A stretch of 64,000 nt of DNA from Symsagittifera roscoffensis (Eukaryota; Xenacoelomorpha; Acoela; Convolutidae). Below, piece by piece: positions 1-8,972 of this stretch (positions are counted from its first letter, which is position 1; each line of letters starts with the position of its first letter). A model generated the notes under the pieces. The model had not been told where the DNA came from. It was given only the letters and a program-made list of their open reading frames with translations, and did no database searches. The stretch is from assembly GCF_963678635.1 (NCBI RefSeq), contig NC_087064.1, positions 62,489,548 through 62,553,547 on the forward strand, given 5' to 3'. A program made the translations under genes and the position numbers.

Positions 1-204
1 GTACACCTTTAGACTCTTGTTGCCCAGCTTCAATTTATTGTGTGAGGTCAACACCTCCAGCTCTATTCCATCCAAGCTCCATGCGAACATCAGCTGTCGT
101 GCCGTTCTGACGAAAAGATTTGCCATCAATGGCAACGCTGACGAGGGTGTTCTCATCGCCTCTTCGAAATATTCCCGCAGCAAATTTTGCCAAGTTCGTC
201 TCAG

Positions 205-2429
205 CTAGTTCCCCAGCTCTAACTTATTAACCTCGGCGTTCCGTCGGGTAGCCCAATGACGATGCTTGCGGGACACTCCACGATCAAGCTTCTTCAGGGA
301 ATCCTCCAGTTCTTTCATGGTCTCCAGAGCCACCCACCAAGGTCGAGCGGTATTCCTCGTCGCATTTCTCTCAAGAGGACCGCTAGCCACTTGTTTCACA
401 GTGGCCTGACGTTGAGACGAGAGCCATTCTTTGCCAACGTCCAATGGCCACGTTTGTCCACTCGTCGAACCCCTTTTGGTGTTTGCCTTGTGAGGTCTGA
501 AGTCTTCCTCCGTTAACGAGTGCGTCGAGACTTCCATTCCCTTCATCAGCTCGGCCAACTTCCGTGGTGCGGAGCTAGCTGCCCTTGTAAGCCGCTCTCT
601 TCCACCGCGCTAGAATCATGGGAGCCGTCTCCTTCAGATTCTTTTCTGAGACTGCGTCCGCCGAGGGACTACTTAATTATTCTGCCTCTCTTCTTCTTTT
701 CCGAGACCCTATTCCTTTACTTTGCTCGGGGGCGTCGCCACTATCATCACTGATTCGACTTCTTTATCCCGGTCCGGCCTTTCCAACTCTTGCCGCCCCC
801 TTCTCGAGCCTTAAGAATATTAATATCTTAAATCATATTACTAGTCTTATTCTTATCATCCCTTTCAACCTTAATTATTTTATCAGCAGTTTTTCGTTCA
901 GAGTAGAGCTGTCTTTACATGCGTCATCTTCGGTCTTCTGCTCCGTTTCCCTCAGCTTGATCATCTTCCCTGGTAGCTCCTTTCTCGCTTTTTCATCCAT
1001 CCGGTACCCATCAAGACAGGCTCCCCGAACTTCACCAGCGTGTTCCACAACTATTCTGCGAAGTCCTCCAGCGTAGTCTCGCTTTTCACTCTCTGGTCGA
1101 ATTCGCTCAGGAAATCTTGCCTTGCCTTCTCATCCAGTGTGTTCAGAAACATCCATTTATTGCCTTCAAAAGCGTTCCTCTTCCTTTCTTCGGTGCTCAA
1201 GAGCTTCATTCCCATGTTAGAAGTCTCACTTGTCAAGGGCAATTCCAGATCTTTGGGAGGAGATCCCAGAGGTGGGGTGGCCGTGTTCTCCCAGTCGTCT
1301 CCACTCAAGTCTTGCAGCAGCTCCTGCGTGGTGAAATCCCTTTCAGCTGGGTCCGGCTCTGACGTATTTCCCACCTCCGTTTCTTCTCCCGCTTCACTGA
1401 GGGTTTCATCTCGCTTACTCTCCCCTTCCTCTGACTCAGCCTGTTCTTTCTCTTGTGCATCTGTAAATCTGTTCTCTACTGGGTTGCTTCTTTTGTCTCC
1501 AGGGGTGACCACCAATAAGGTGAGGGTGTTGGCGGGTCAAGCTTCTTGTATTCAGTGAGGGCTACATATAAGGGACCTGCCGCATCTAGCTTCTTATCCT
1601 CTTGCTTCAGCTCTATCTCCTTCAATCCGTAGGGCGTTCGGTACTTCCTCGTGGCGAACCTCATTTCATCCTTCAGAGCAATGTGTTCCTCCTCCACGAT
1701 CATTCTTCCATCATCCCAAATCGGCAGCTTGTTCTCCAGCTTAGCCTCCTCGAGCGTCCTCAAGGTGTCCCGAACCTCAAACTTCGGGGGCATTGAGCCT
1801 CTCATCTTTTTGCCTGTGTCGTCCATGAGTTTATTTTGATGTCACACGTGTGGAAATGAAATGCGTTTGAGTATCCAATAAACAAGGGATCCCAACCGTC
1901 CGTAAACTCCTTTTGCAGCTTCTCCACAGTGGCTCTTGTGCGTAGGGACGGGACCACCAGCGGGCTGTTCATCCCCAGGGTCACTCAAGGACGGTGGTGG
2001 GCAAAACTTCTCGCTTAAGTATCATTTTCAACTCCTTTTTCACCAGTTCAAAACTCCCTTTCCACGCCGGGATTCTCAAGACTTCTCCCTTGTCCGCTGC
2101 TACGGGATTCAAGTTCCAGAACTTGGGGTAAGCCTCGATGGGACCCTCACGTTTCCCCCAGCCCCATTTTGCACTTTGCACTGCAGTTGTCCCCGGAAGT
2201 TGAACACCAGCAACTCTGGGTCCTTCACTTTCCCGAAGAGTACCGTGTCGCTCATCCGCGCCCTCAGCTCTTCTTGATTGCACCAGTTCAGCGCCGTCCC
2301 ATCTAGAACACTTATCAAGCTCACGTGCACCACTGAATTCCAGTATGCCGCGACGAGCGGATGAGGAAAGGCGTATGTTACCGCCGGCCCATAGATGCAG
2401 GTCACGACTTCTCCAAGCCCCCTAATCAT
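205..2429 (-). pseudogene. Unidentified GC-rich decayed coding block
   Basis: A run of minus-strand open segments (2429-2109, 2283-1981, 1984-1802, 1826-1476, 1515-1051, 558-205) follow one another and overlap at their ends while the frame changes at nearly every step. The block is clearly richer in G+C than the DNA to its right. It ends near 2430, just before repeat unit A1 starts, so it looks like a different sequence class. The protein-like stretches include a strongly acidic Ser/Glu-rich part (about 1515-1350) and Trp/Pro-rich parts near 1500. I see no zinc knuckle, protease, reverse transcriptase or other domain I can name. It could be the gag-like part of a retroelement or a broken host gene with introns. 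The frame changes argue for a pseudogene. Bases 1-204 continue the block but add nothing recognisable. Confidence 0.45.
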
Positions 2430-2619
2430 CTCTAATTTTAAAATACTTTGTAGATCAGAACCAAACTATTTTTATGTATTTTCCCAAACAATCAATTTAA
2501 TTGAATTGTTCTAACATAACTAACTAACATATACAATTGACACCAAAGTGAGATAAATAAGATTTCTTGTCTGGTTTATATTATTTTTTCAATACTCAAT
2601 TCAAATTTTGAAATTTCAA

Positions 2620-3106
2620 TCAAAATTTTGCGATTTGTTCTATTTCCAACCAGTGAAAAGAGAAATTACCAAAATGTAGATTTTTGTTGTTTTCTTTCTG
2701 ATATATGGTAATATAAACAAACAGAATTTTTTTAAAATTTGGATAGTCGATTAAAAGATAGTCTGACAAATCTATATTTTGCATTTGTATCAAATTCAAA
2801 ACAGTAATCGAAATGATGTTCCTTGTCTTCAATATTTGTTTCATAGACTTTTCCATTCTTTTGTTTTTTTTTACTGATTGACCACTCTTTTTGAGTTAGT
2901 TCTTCTAAATAAAAACAGTGTTGGTAAATCTGGCAGTACTCTTTTCTGAAATCTCCTCTCCATCTTTTTAACAGAATTATTGAAGTTTCTGTGTATCTAT
3001 ACAAGTTAAAACTAATAAAATCTCCATCACTCTTTTTGTTTTTTGTAATAGTTCAACCTTAAAATCTGATAAATCTTCATTTCAGACATTGAAAACGCTT
3101 TTGATA
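2620..3106 (-). pseudogene. PC4-like element protein, frameshifted copy in A1
   Basis: Homologue of the ORF at 4979-5485. The reading frame covers 3004-2732 and then continues in another frame over 2856-2620, so a frameshift lies in the T-rich stretch near 2735-2745. Shared blocks include the Arg-Trp-Arg-Gly segment, the FDYCFEFDTNAK segment and the C-terminal FSFHWLEIEQIAKF, which resembles the strand-helix ending of PC4 domains. Function is inferred only from this weak pattern. The copy looks inactive. Confidence 0.45.
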
Positions 3107-3250
3107 GAAACATATTTCTTACTGAAATTAACAAAGAAACTTGAAAAAACTCGAATTAATGAACCATTATTACTTATTTTTTTTTGTAATCAACATAAAA
3201 ATTTTTTTCTCTAATCAAGAGACTGATTAGTATTAAGTAAATTCATGTAG

Positions 3251-3291
3251 CCAATCAAAACCTCAAATTAAGGCAATTGAAAACAACCAAT
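3251..3291. promoter_or_regulatory. CCAAT pair upstream of the A1 PC4-like relic
   Basis: CCAAT occurs at 3251-3255 and 3287-3291. Both sit 150-200 bp upstream of the minus-strand ORF that ends near 2620. The same pair is kept in A2 at 5623 and 5659. NF-Y-type binding is an inference from the motif. Confidence 0.35.
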
Positions 3292-3772
3292 GAAATTTGA
3301 AAACAACCGAGAGTTTCGAAAAATAATGATAATGTTACAACTAACTATAGATTTTGTTTGTAATTTTGTTCAAATAAGGCAAATTTTTTTTATTTTTTGA
3401 TAAAAAACAGTAATTAAATAAATTTTTCTGTAATTTTCTAAACAAATACTGGAAAATCTATTGATAGTTGGATAGTGTTTTATGTCAATTTTGATTAAAT
3501 TTTTATGTTTTGTCTGACTTTTCCTCAGACATCCCAGCTCTAAATGTGTACTTCAGGGACAAAAGATAGTTTTGAACCAACAATTTTTCAATTAACCAAC
3601 ATACAAAACATCACAACGCATTACTGAGGCTTACAATTATCAACAAACATAAAGTCTCCCAAAATTTGGGACAGTTCTTTGAATTCGTTCAAAATATAGT
3701 TGACATAGGCAACTTGTTTCATTGCTTCATTCTCTTTTGCAGTAAATCGAATCTGAATGTAGGGTGGCTTGT

Positions 3773-4027
3773 TCACACTGTACTTTTTGATTGTGACACC
3801 ACGCTCCTCATGGTGTATGTTGCCATTTCATATACTCTATTACAGATCTCCAGCTCCTGATCCATAGTTGATTCTTTGCCAGATTTGGCTTCATTTATAG
3901 GTACGAGTCCAAGGTTTTCAGCATCGTGAATAACAGAATTCCGGATTTTCGATAAAGCTTCACCTTCTTTTTCACTATGATAGACTTGTTGGGACTTTTC
4001 AAATTGTCCCAACTCGTTAATTTTCAA
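3773..4027 (-). pseudogene. Helical element ORF, A1 copy
   Basis: About 84 codons closely matching the A2 copy (6059-6385) over the first two thirds (IRNSVIHDAENLGLVP and MDQELEICNRVYE are shared). The C-terminus is changed by a frameshift near 3800. No ATG opens the frame: the first codon of the open stretch is TTG with a TAA two codons upstream. It is therefore either a spliced internal exon or a relic. No family is recognised. The predicted protein is charged and largely helical. Confidence 0.4.
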
Positions 4028-4224
4028 TAGTTAACAGACGGGCTCAAAATAAAATTTGCCCTTGTAGGATTTTTGGAACCAAACAAATCTCCCAATTCTT
4101 GTTTGATTTTTTGAGAACTACTTATAATTGGGACTAGTGTCTTTTCTTGAGTACATTTTTGAAGAACAGACTAATCAGATAAAGAGAAATGAGAAAAATG
4201 ATTTAAAAATGGAAGTAAGAAGTA

Positions 4225-4329
4225 TGACTCATCATGATTTCTAGATATGGAAGTAATACCAAATATGGAATGTTTTGTACGAAATTTACATATACCGAAA
4301 TCACGTAGGCGTTACTTCTCCTATATAAA
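4225..4329 (+). promoter_or_regulatory. Composite promoter, A1 copy: AP-1, CArG box, TATA box
   Basis: TGACTCA (AP-1 consensus) is at 4225-4231, CCAAATATGG (perfect CC[A/T]6GG CArG box) at 4259-4268, CGTAGGCG at 4304-4311 and TATATAAA at 4322-4329. The first ATG follows at 4362. The same sites in the same order occur in A2 (6613-6717) and, on the minus strand, in the right-hand element (61758-61655). Transcription factor identities are inferred from consensus motifs. Confidence 0.6.
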
Positions 4330-4361
4330 TCCACAATTCTCAGCAAAAATCATTCTTCCCA

Positions 4362-4409
4362 ATGGCTGCTGCTATGTGTCAAGCTCTTCCCAGCTTTTAT
4401 TCAGATTGA
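4362..4409 (+). CDS. Small 'MCQA' leader-like ORF, 15 residues (A1)
   Basis: This ORF starts 33 bases after the TATA box. It encodes MAAAMCQALPSFYSD and then a TGA stop. The related ORF in the right-hand element (61609-61433, minus) keeps AMCQA.P.FYSD but reads on for another 40 or so residues. The short form may therefore be truncated, may be an upstream leader ORF, or may be a first exon. A pyrimidine-rich stretch ending in CCAG about 35 bases downstream could be a splice acceptor. Function unknown. Confidence 0.35.
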   Translation: MAAAMCQALPSFYSD

Positions 4410-4451
4410 TGTAAAAAATCGCTATTTATTACCGTTTCCAGTTATTTTTAA

Positions 4452-4794
4452 CGTGCTTTTGCTTTTAACGTGAAAGAAAAACAGAATGGATTTACTATTT
4501 AGTCTAGCTGAAATAAAATTTATCCAATCTAACCATAGAATTTTCAAAAATTTTGCTATCAACCAATCAGAATCGAGCATTAATTATAAGGAAATTTTTA
4601 TCTTTTCTGATATCAACCAATCAGAATCGACTTTCAATGGTCATGGAATTTTCAAAAATTTTATGTCAACCAATCAAAATTGAGTTCTATTTCTTATGGG
4701 TTTTTCAAAAATTTTAATATCGTTTGTAGATATCAAGGATTTTTTCGCAGGTAGTATTTGTGGTAGTAACCAATCAGAATGAAGTATTCACAGA
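4452..4794. promoter_or_regulatory. CCAAT-box array between units A1 and A2
   Basis: CCAAT occurs at 4563, 4617, 4670 and 4770, each inside a longer AACCAATCAGAATCGA-like repeat. The first three are spaced 54 and 53 bases apart. An open frame across it (4486-4683) reads repeated INQSES and is a by-product of the repeat. An inverted copy of the block lies at 16330-16600 with the same spacing. Confidence 0.55.
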
Positions 4795-4978
4795 TTTTAA
4801 AATAATTTGTAGATCAGAACCAAACTATGTTTATGAAATTTCCCAAGCAATCAATTTAATTGAATTGTTCTAACATAACTTACTAACATATACAATTGAC
4901 ACCAAAGTGAGATAAATGAGATTTCTTGTCTGGTTTATATTGTTTTTTCGATACTCAATTCAAATTTTGAAATTTCAA

Positions 4979-5485
4979 TCAAAGTTTTTCGATTTGTTCT
5001 ATTTCCAAGCAGAGAAAAGAGAAATACCAAAAAAGGTTTTTGTTGTTTTCTTTCTGATATATGGTAATATAAACAACCGGAAGTTTTTTAAATTTGGATA
5101 GTCGATTAAAAGATAGTCTGACAAATCTAGATTTTGCATTTGTATCAAATTCAAAACAGTAATCGAAATGATGTTCCTTGTCTTCAATATTTGTTTCATA
5201 GACTCTTCCATTCTTTTGTTTTTTTTTACTGATTGACCACTCAATTTGAGTTAGTTCATCTAAATAAAAACATTGTTGATAAATCTGGCAGTACTCTTTT
5301 CTGAAATCTCCTCTCCATCTTCTTAACAGAATTATTGAAGTTTCTGTGTTTCTATACAAGTTAAAACTAATACAATCTCCATCAACGTCATCTGTCCACC
5401 ACTCTTTTTGCTTTTTGTAATAGTTCAACCTTAAAATCTGATAAATCTTCATTTCAGACATTGGAAACAATTTTGATAAAAACAT
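4979..5485 (-). CDS. Putative PC4-like single-strand DNA-binding element protein
   Basis: About 168 codons from an ATG at 5485 (the open frame extends to 5506 without another ATG). The first half holds a Trp/Tyr-rich segment with RRWRGDFRKEYCQIY. The second half reads as strands (CFEFDTNAK, RFVRLSFNRL, PVVYITIYQKE) followed by an FxFxxLEIEQIEKL ending. The order of strands, Arg-rich turn and final helix resembles the C-terminal domain of the PC4/SUB1 transcriptional coactivator, which binds single-stranded DNA. That resemblance was judged by eye and is weak. A CCAAT pair lies about 140-180 bases upstream. It sits in a mobile element, so it is not a host SUB1 gene. It could also be an unrelated orphan. 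Confidence 0.4.
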   Translation of the reverse strand: MFLSKLFPMSEMKIYQILRLNYYKKQKEWWTDDVDGDCISFNLYRNTETSIILLRRWRGDFRKEYCQIYQQCFYLDELTQIEWSISKKKQKNGRVYETNIEDKEHHFDYCFEFDTNAKSRFVRLSFNRLSKFKKLPVVYITIYQKENNKNLFWYFSFLCLEIEQIEKL

Positions 5486-5622
5486 ATCACTCACTGAAAT
5501 TAACAAATAAACTTAAAAAAACTCGAATTGTTGAACCATTTTTACTTATTTTTTTTTGTAATCAACATAAATTTTTTTTTCTCTAATCAAGAGACTGATT
5601 AGTATTAAGTAAATTCATGTAG

Positions 5623-5663
5623 CCAATCAAAACTTCAAATTAAGGCAATTGAAAACAACCAAT
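5623..5663. promoter_or_regulatory. CCAAT pair upstream of the A2 PC4-like ORF
   Basis: CCAAT at 5623-5627 and 5659-5663, conserved with A1 (3251 and 3287). They lie 138-178 bases upstream of the minus-strand ATG at 5485, a normal position for a proximal promoter element. Confidence 0.4.
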
Positions 5664-6058
5664 GAAATTTGAAAACAACCGAGAGTTTCGAAAAATAATG
5701 ATAATGTTACAACTAACTATACATTTTGTTTGTAATTTTGTTCAAATAAGACAAATATACCTATTTTTTGATAAAAGCAGTAATTAAATAATTTTTTCTG
5801 TAATTTTCTAAACAAATACTGGAAAATCTATTGATAGTTGGATAGTGTTTTATGTCAATTTTGATTAAACTTTTATGTTTTGTCTGACTTTTCCGCAGAC
5901 ATTCCAGCTCTAAATGTGTACTTCAGGGACAAAAGATAGTTTTGAACCAATAATTTTTCAATTAACCAACATAAAAAACATCACAATGCTTTACTGAGGC
6001 TTACAATTATCAACAAACATAAAGTCTCCCAAAATTTGGGACAGTTCTTTGAGTTCGT

Positions 6059-6385
6059 TCAAAGTATACTTGACATAGCAACTTGTTTCATTGCTTCATT
6101 CTCTTTTGCAGTAAAGAGTCGAATCTGAATGTAGGGTGGCTTGTTCACACTGTACTTTTTGACTGCGACACACACCCTCCTCATGGTGTATGTTGCTATT
6201 TCATATACTCTATTACAGATCTCCAGCTCCTGATCCATAGTTGGTTCTTTGCCAGATTTGGCTTCATATATAGGTACGAGTCCAAGGTTTTCAGCATCGT
6301 GAATAACAGAATTCCGGATTGTCGATAAAACTTCACCTTCTTTTTCACTAAGATAGACTTGTTGGGACTTTTCAAATTGTCCCAA
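6059..6385 (-). CDS. Helical element ORF, A2 copy, no clear start codon
   Basis: 108 codons open, longer than the A1 copy. The sequence is charged (SEKEGEVLSTIRNSVIHDAE) and then has MDQELEICNRVYE and a basic-to-hydrophobic end. The frame has no ATG at its beginning: it opens with TTG after an upstream stop. Either the first in-frame ATG (at MDQELE) is used or this is an exon. I recognise no family. It stays open in the better-preserved unit, next to the composite promoter that fires the other way. Confidence 0.35.
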   Translation of the reverse strand: MGQFEKSQQVYLSEKEGEVLSTIRNSVIHDAENLGLVPIYEAKSGKEPTMDQELEICNRVYEIATYTMRRVCVAVKKYSVNKPPYIQIRLFTAKENEAMKQVAMSSIL

Positions 6386-6612
6386 CTCGTTAATTTTTAA
6401 TAGTTGAAAGACGGGCTCAAAATAAAATTTGCCCTTGTAGGATTTTTGGAACCAAACAAATCTCCCATTTCTTGTTTGATTTTTGAGAACTACTTATAAT
6501 TGGGACTAGTGTCTTTTCTTGAGTACATTTCATTTTTGAAGAACAGACTGATCAGATGAAGAGAAATGAGAAAAACGATTTTGAGATTAAATGAAAATGG
6601 AATTAAGAAGTA

Positions 6613-6717
6613 TGACTCATCATGATTTCTATATATGGAAGTAATGCCAAATATGGAATGTTTTGTATGAAATTTACATAAACCGAAATCACGTAGGTGA
6701 TACTTCTCCTATATAAA
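6613..6717 (+). promoter_or_regulatory. Composite promoter, A2 copy: AP-1, CArG box, TATA box
   Basis: TGACTCA at 6613-6619, CCAAATATGG at 6647-6656, CGTAGGTG near 6692 and TATATAAA at 6710-6717, followed by ATG at 6750. Spacing matches the A1 copy. Several flanking bases differ between the units while all four motifs keep their consensus. Confidence 0.6.
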
Positions 6718-6749
6718 TCCACAATTCTCAGCAAAAATCAGTCTTCCCA

Positions 6750-6797
6750 ATGGCTGCTGCTATGTGTCAAGCTCTTCCCAGCTTTTATTCAGATTGA
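6750..6797 (+). CDS. Small 'MCQA' leader-like ORF, 15 residues (A2)
   Basis: Identical in encoded sequence to the A1 copy at 4362-4409, and ends at TGA. It lies 33 bases after the TATA box. Downstream, at 7010-7231, is an exon-like ORF whose homologue also follows the MCQA ORF in the right-hand element. The two may therefore be parts of one transcript. Confidence 0.35.
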   Translation: MAAAMCQALPSFYSD

Positions 6798-7009
6798 TGT
6801 AGAAAATCGCTATTTATTTCCGTTTCCAGTGATTTTTACGAAAAATACATAGTAACACATGATTATTGTATCTCTACCCACAACTCTCTACATTCTTTGG
6901 AAAATTGTAAGTTCCATTTGGTTTTAATAGGAATATCTCTTAGCCAAATTTTTCGGAGATTAGATAAATATGTATATATATATATCAAGAAATTGACTGT
7001 CTTTACACT

Positions 7010-7231
7010 TTGTTCAAACACAGATTCTATTCAAGTATTGTTACGTCAAGCGGAGAAATGTGCAATCAGCTTAGACGAGCAGTTCAACATAACTTACGAT
7101 GGAAAGGAGCCGAAAAGATGCCCAGTATTGCAAAGAAACGACTAATTCGGAAAAAAAATCAAGAGACATTATTTATGTTCCAACCAGAAATTGGCTTCCA
7201 CACAAACTCTTGGTTCAGCGTTTCTGGATAG
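7010..7231 (+). CDS. Exon-like ORF paired with the MCQA ORF
   Basis: An open stretch without an opening ATG (first codon TTG). It encodes a basic segment with MCNQLRRAVQHNL and MPSIAKKRLIRKK. The minus-strand ORF at 61080-61409 shares this pattern (QLNCAVDHNLK and LPSVAKKRLLREK) and sits in the same position relative to its own MCQA ORF. Conserved order and partial protein similarity across divergent copies suggest real coding history. Function unknown. The high Lys/Arg content would fit nucleic acid binding, but that is only a guess. Confidence 0.4.
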   Translation: MFKHRFYSSIVTSSGEMCNQLRRAVQHNLRWKGAEKMPSIAKKRLIRKKNQETLFMFQPEIGFHTNSWFSVSG

Positions 7232-7500
7232 AATTCGAAAAAATTAAAACTCAAAATCTGAGTCTGAATTGTTCAAGATTATTGATTGCTTTATTAATTG
7301 TCATGGTTCTGTGCATAGTGATTATGTAAGCTTTGTGATAAAATAATCAATTGTTTTCAAATGTGCTCTTAAAAGATTATACTGATAAATCTTTAAAAAC
7401 TAAGCTTTGGTTCAGGAACATTTTATTGAAATGACTAAAAAAAAACAATTTACAATTCAATGGGAAACTTGAAAAATTATGTGAAAAATTAAAAAAAGAG

Positions 7501-8079
7501 TTAATTTTTGAGTTCCTTGTCACTTTCTTCTTCATGGGGCACACCATGTTTTCTTCTAAACAGAGTTAAGTTATCATGTTGAACATTGAATTTTTCTTTC
7601 TTGTACCTTCTATCACGAATTGTTTCAACTTTTCGCCAATCATGTATAGAAATTCTTAATGGACTGAAACAGTTCTTCGGATCTCTGTAGAAGATGTCAA
7701 ATTCAACCATTTTTTCAAAAATAGTCATTTGTAGTAAATGTACACTTGTAAGCAAATGAAAACTATTTCCGTATCCCAGATCCACAACTTCATCAAAATA
7801 TTTTTCATTTGAACCATATGAAAACCCGTACTTTTTTCTCGAAGGTGATTTAGACATAACCAATTCTTTTCTAAATTCTCGAACTCTTCTACTCTCGAGT
7901 TCTCTCCATTCCGAAAAATCAATGATAATTTGCTCACTAGCTTGGGAGATTTTATTAAATTTGAGCATCTTGACAATTTCGGTGCCAATTTCAAACTGGA
8001 TGCAGTAAATCGCCCGTTCTATTATGATTGGTTTCAAAGTTTGAGATAGATTTCCGTTTCTCTTAAAAATTCTTCTCAT
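7501..8079 (-). CDS. Putative two-domain PC4-like element protein
   Basis: About 192 codons from the first ATG (8079); the open frame reaches 8115 but opens with TTG after a stop. Two similar halves are visible. The first has IQFEIGTEIVKML.. then IIIDFSEWRELESRR. The second has VVDLGYGNSFHLL.. then VEFDIFYRDPKNCF and LRISIHDWRKVETI. Each half reads as strand, strand, then a Trp-containing helix, like PC4 domains (F.LG...V..F.....IDIREYY....I.L...QW..L). PC4 domains bind single-stranded DNA and act in transcription and replication. The match is by eye. It is one of several such ORFs in the element family here. Confidence 0.4.
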   Translation of the reverse strand: MRRIFKRNGNLSQTLKPIIIERAIYCIQFEIGTEIVKMLKFNKISQASEQIIIDFSEWRELESRRVREFRKELVMSKSPSRKKYGFSYGSNEKYFDEVVDLGYGNSFHLLTSVHLLQMTIFEKMVEFDIFYRDPKNCFSPLRISIHDWRKVETIRDRRYKKEKFNVQHDNLTLFRRKHGVPHEEESDKELKN

Positions 8080-8404
8080 GTTGGTAAAATGAACTGAACT
8101 GTAGGAGATTTTCAAATGAAATGAAATATATTATTTTTCAGCTGTAGATTTTGCAGAATTTCTCATAAAAAACTGAACTCCAAAAATTTTGCAACACTTG
8201 GTTGACTTTAGTTGTTTATGAAGGATTTTGTAAAATAAAATTTTTTTGTTGACTAAGGTTTTTCAAAAGGGAAAAATTTCATTGAAAACTATTCCTATTA
8301 TTTACAACCTTGCTTGCGTATCTTTATTTAGATTTAAAAAAACTAGCAGAATAATTAAAATCCACAAATTTTTTTAATCAACGTCACCACCTTAGAGTAA
8401 GTTC

Positions 8405-8640
8405 TGGAATTCTGATTGGTTAATTTTAAGTGATTATTCCAAGAATTTAGAAGATAGAGAAAAATCTTGATATTAATGTGTAATGACTTCTTATTTCTTA
8501 TAAAAATCAAGGATTAAATCTGTAGATTCTAAAAGTTAGAAGATTCTAGAATTTAATGAGTAATGACGTCAATTTCTCTGGTGGAAATATTCCACAACTT
8601 TTACTGTTCTATAAAAGTTAAGGTGTAATGACACCGAAAG
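8405..8640 (+). promoter_or_regulatory. Promoter-like block with CRE, CCAAT and TATA motifs
   Basis: A full palindromic CRE, TGACGTCA, is at 8564-8571. TATAAAAG follows at 8610-8617, about 40 bases on. An ATTGG (inverted CCAAT) lies near 8419. Repeated GTAATGAC motifs occur near 8480, 8562 and 8624. The DNA after the TATA box (about 8645-8790) resembles the 3' part of the MCQA leader region. No convincing ORF follows before the microsatellite, so the block may be a promoter that lost its gene. Confidence 0.35.
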
Positions 8641-8816
8641 GTGTAATATTTTTTCAGCTGTAGATTTTGCTGATTTTCTCATAAAAAAAGTGAACTCCAG
8701 CTTTTATTCAAATTGATGTAAAAAATCGCTATTTATTTCCGTTTCCAGTGATTTTTAAGGTGTTTTTGCTTTTAACGTGTAAAAAAGTGTAAAAATGTGT
8801 AATTTTTTTGACAGTA

Positions 8817-8972
8817 ATGTATTATATTATGTTATATTATATTATATTATATTATATTATATTATGTTATGTTATATTATACGATATTATAATATTTTTT
8901 TAAATTATATTATATTATATTATATTATATTATATTATATTATATTATATTATATTATATTATATTATATTA
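8817..8972. repeat. ATTAT pentanucleotide microsatellite
   Basis: About 155 bases made of TTATA/ATTAT pentamers with a short interruption near 8880-8905. It directly abuts the start of segment B1, replacing the sequence that precedes the other three B copies. Confidence 0.95.

Larger units (their letters stand above)
2436..4451. repeat. Tandem repeat unit A1 (~2.0 kb)
   Basis: The sequence from about 2436 is repeated from about 4795 with high identity, starting at the shared motif TTTGTAGATCAGAACC and running past the shared TATA promoter and small ORF. The two units are separated by a 343 bp CCAAT array. Each unit holds, from left to right, a minus-strand PC4-like ORF, a CCAAT pair, a minus-strand helical ORF, and a rightward promoter with a small ORF. 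A1 is more damaged than A2: its PC4-like ORF has a frameshift and its helical ORF has a changed C-terminus. Confidence 0.85.
4795..6838. repeat. Tandem repeat unit A2 (~2.0 kb)
   Basis: Second copy of the unit at 2436-4451, offset by about 2360 bases. It diverges from A1 after about 6838, where A2 runs on into the 7.0-7.2 kb exon-like ORF while A1 runs into the CCAAT array. A2 preserves the longer ORFs. Confidence 0.85.

Noticed and set aside
4486-4683. Plus-strand ORF with repeated INQSES
   Set aside because: It translates the CCAAT array. The inverted block at 16353-16595 gives the same artefact.
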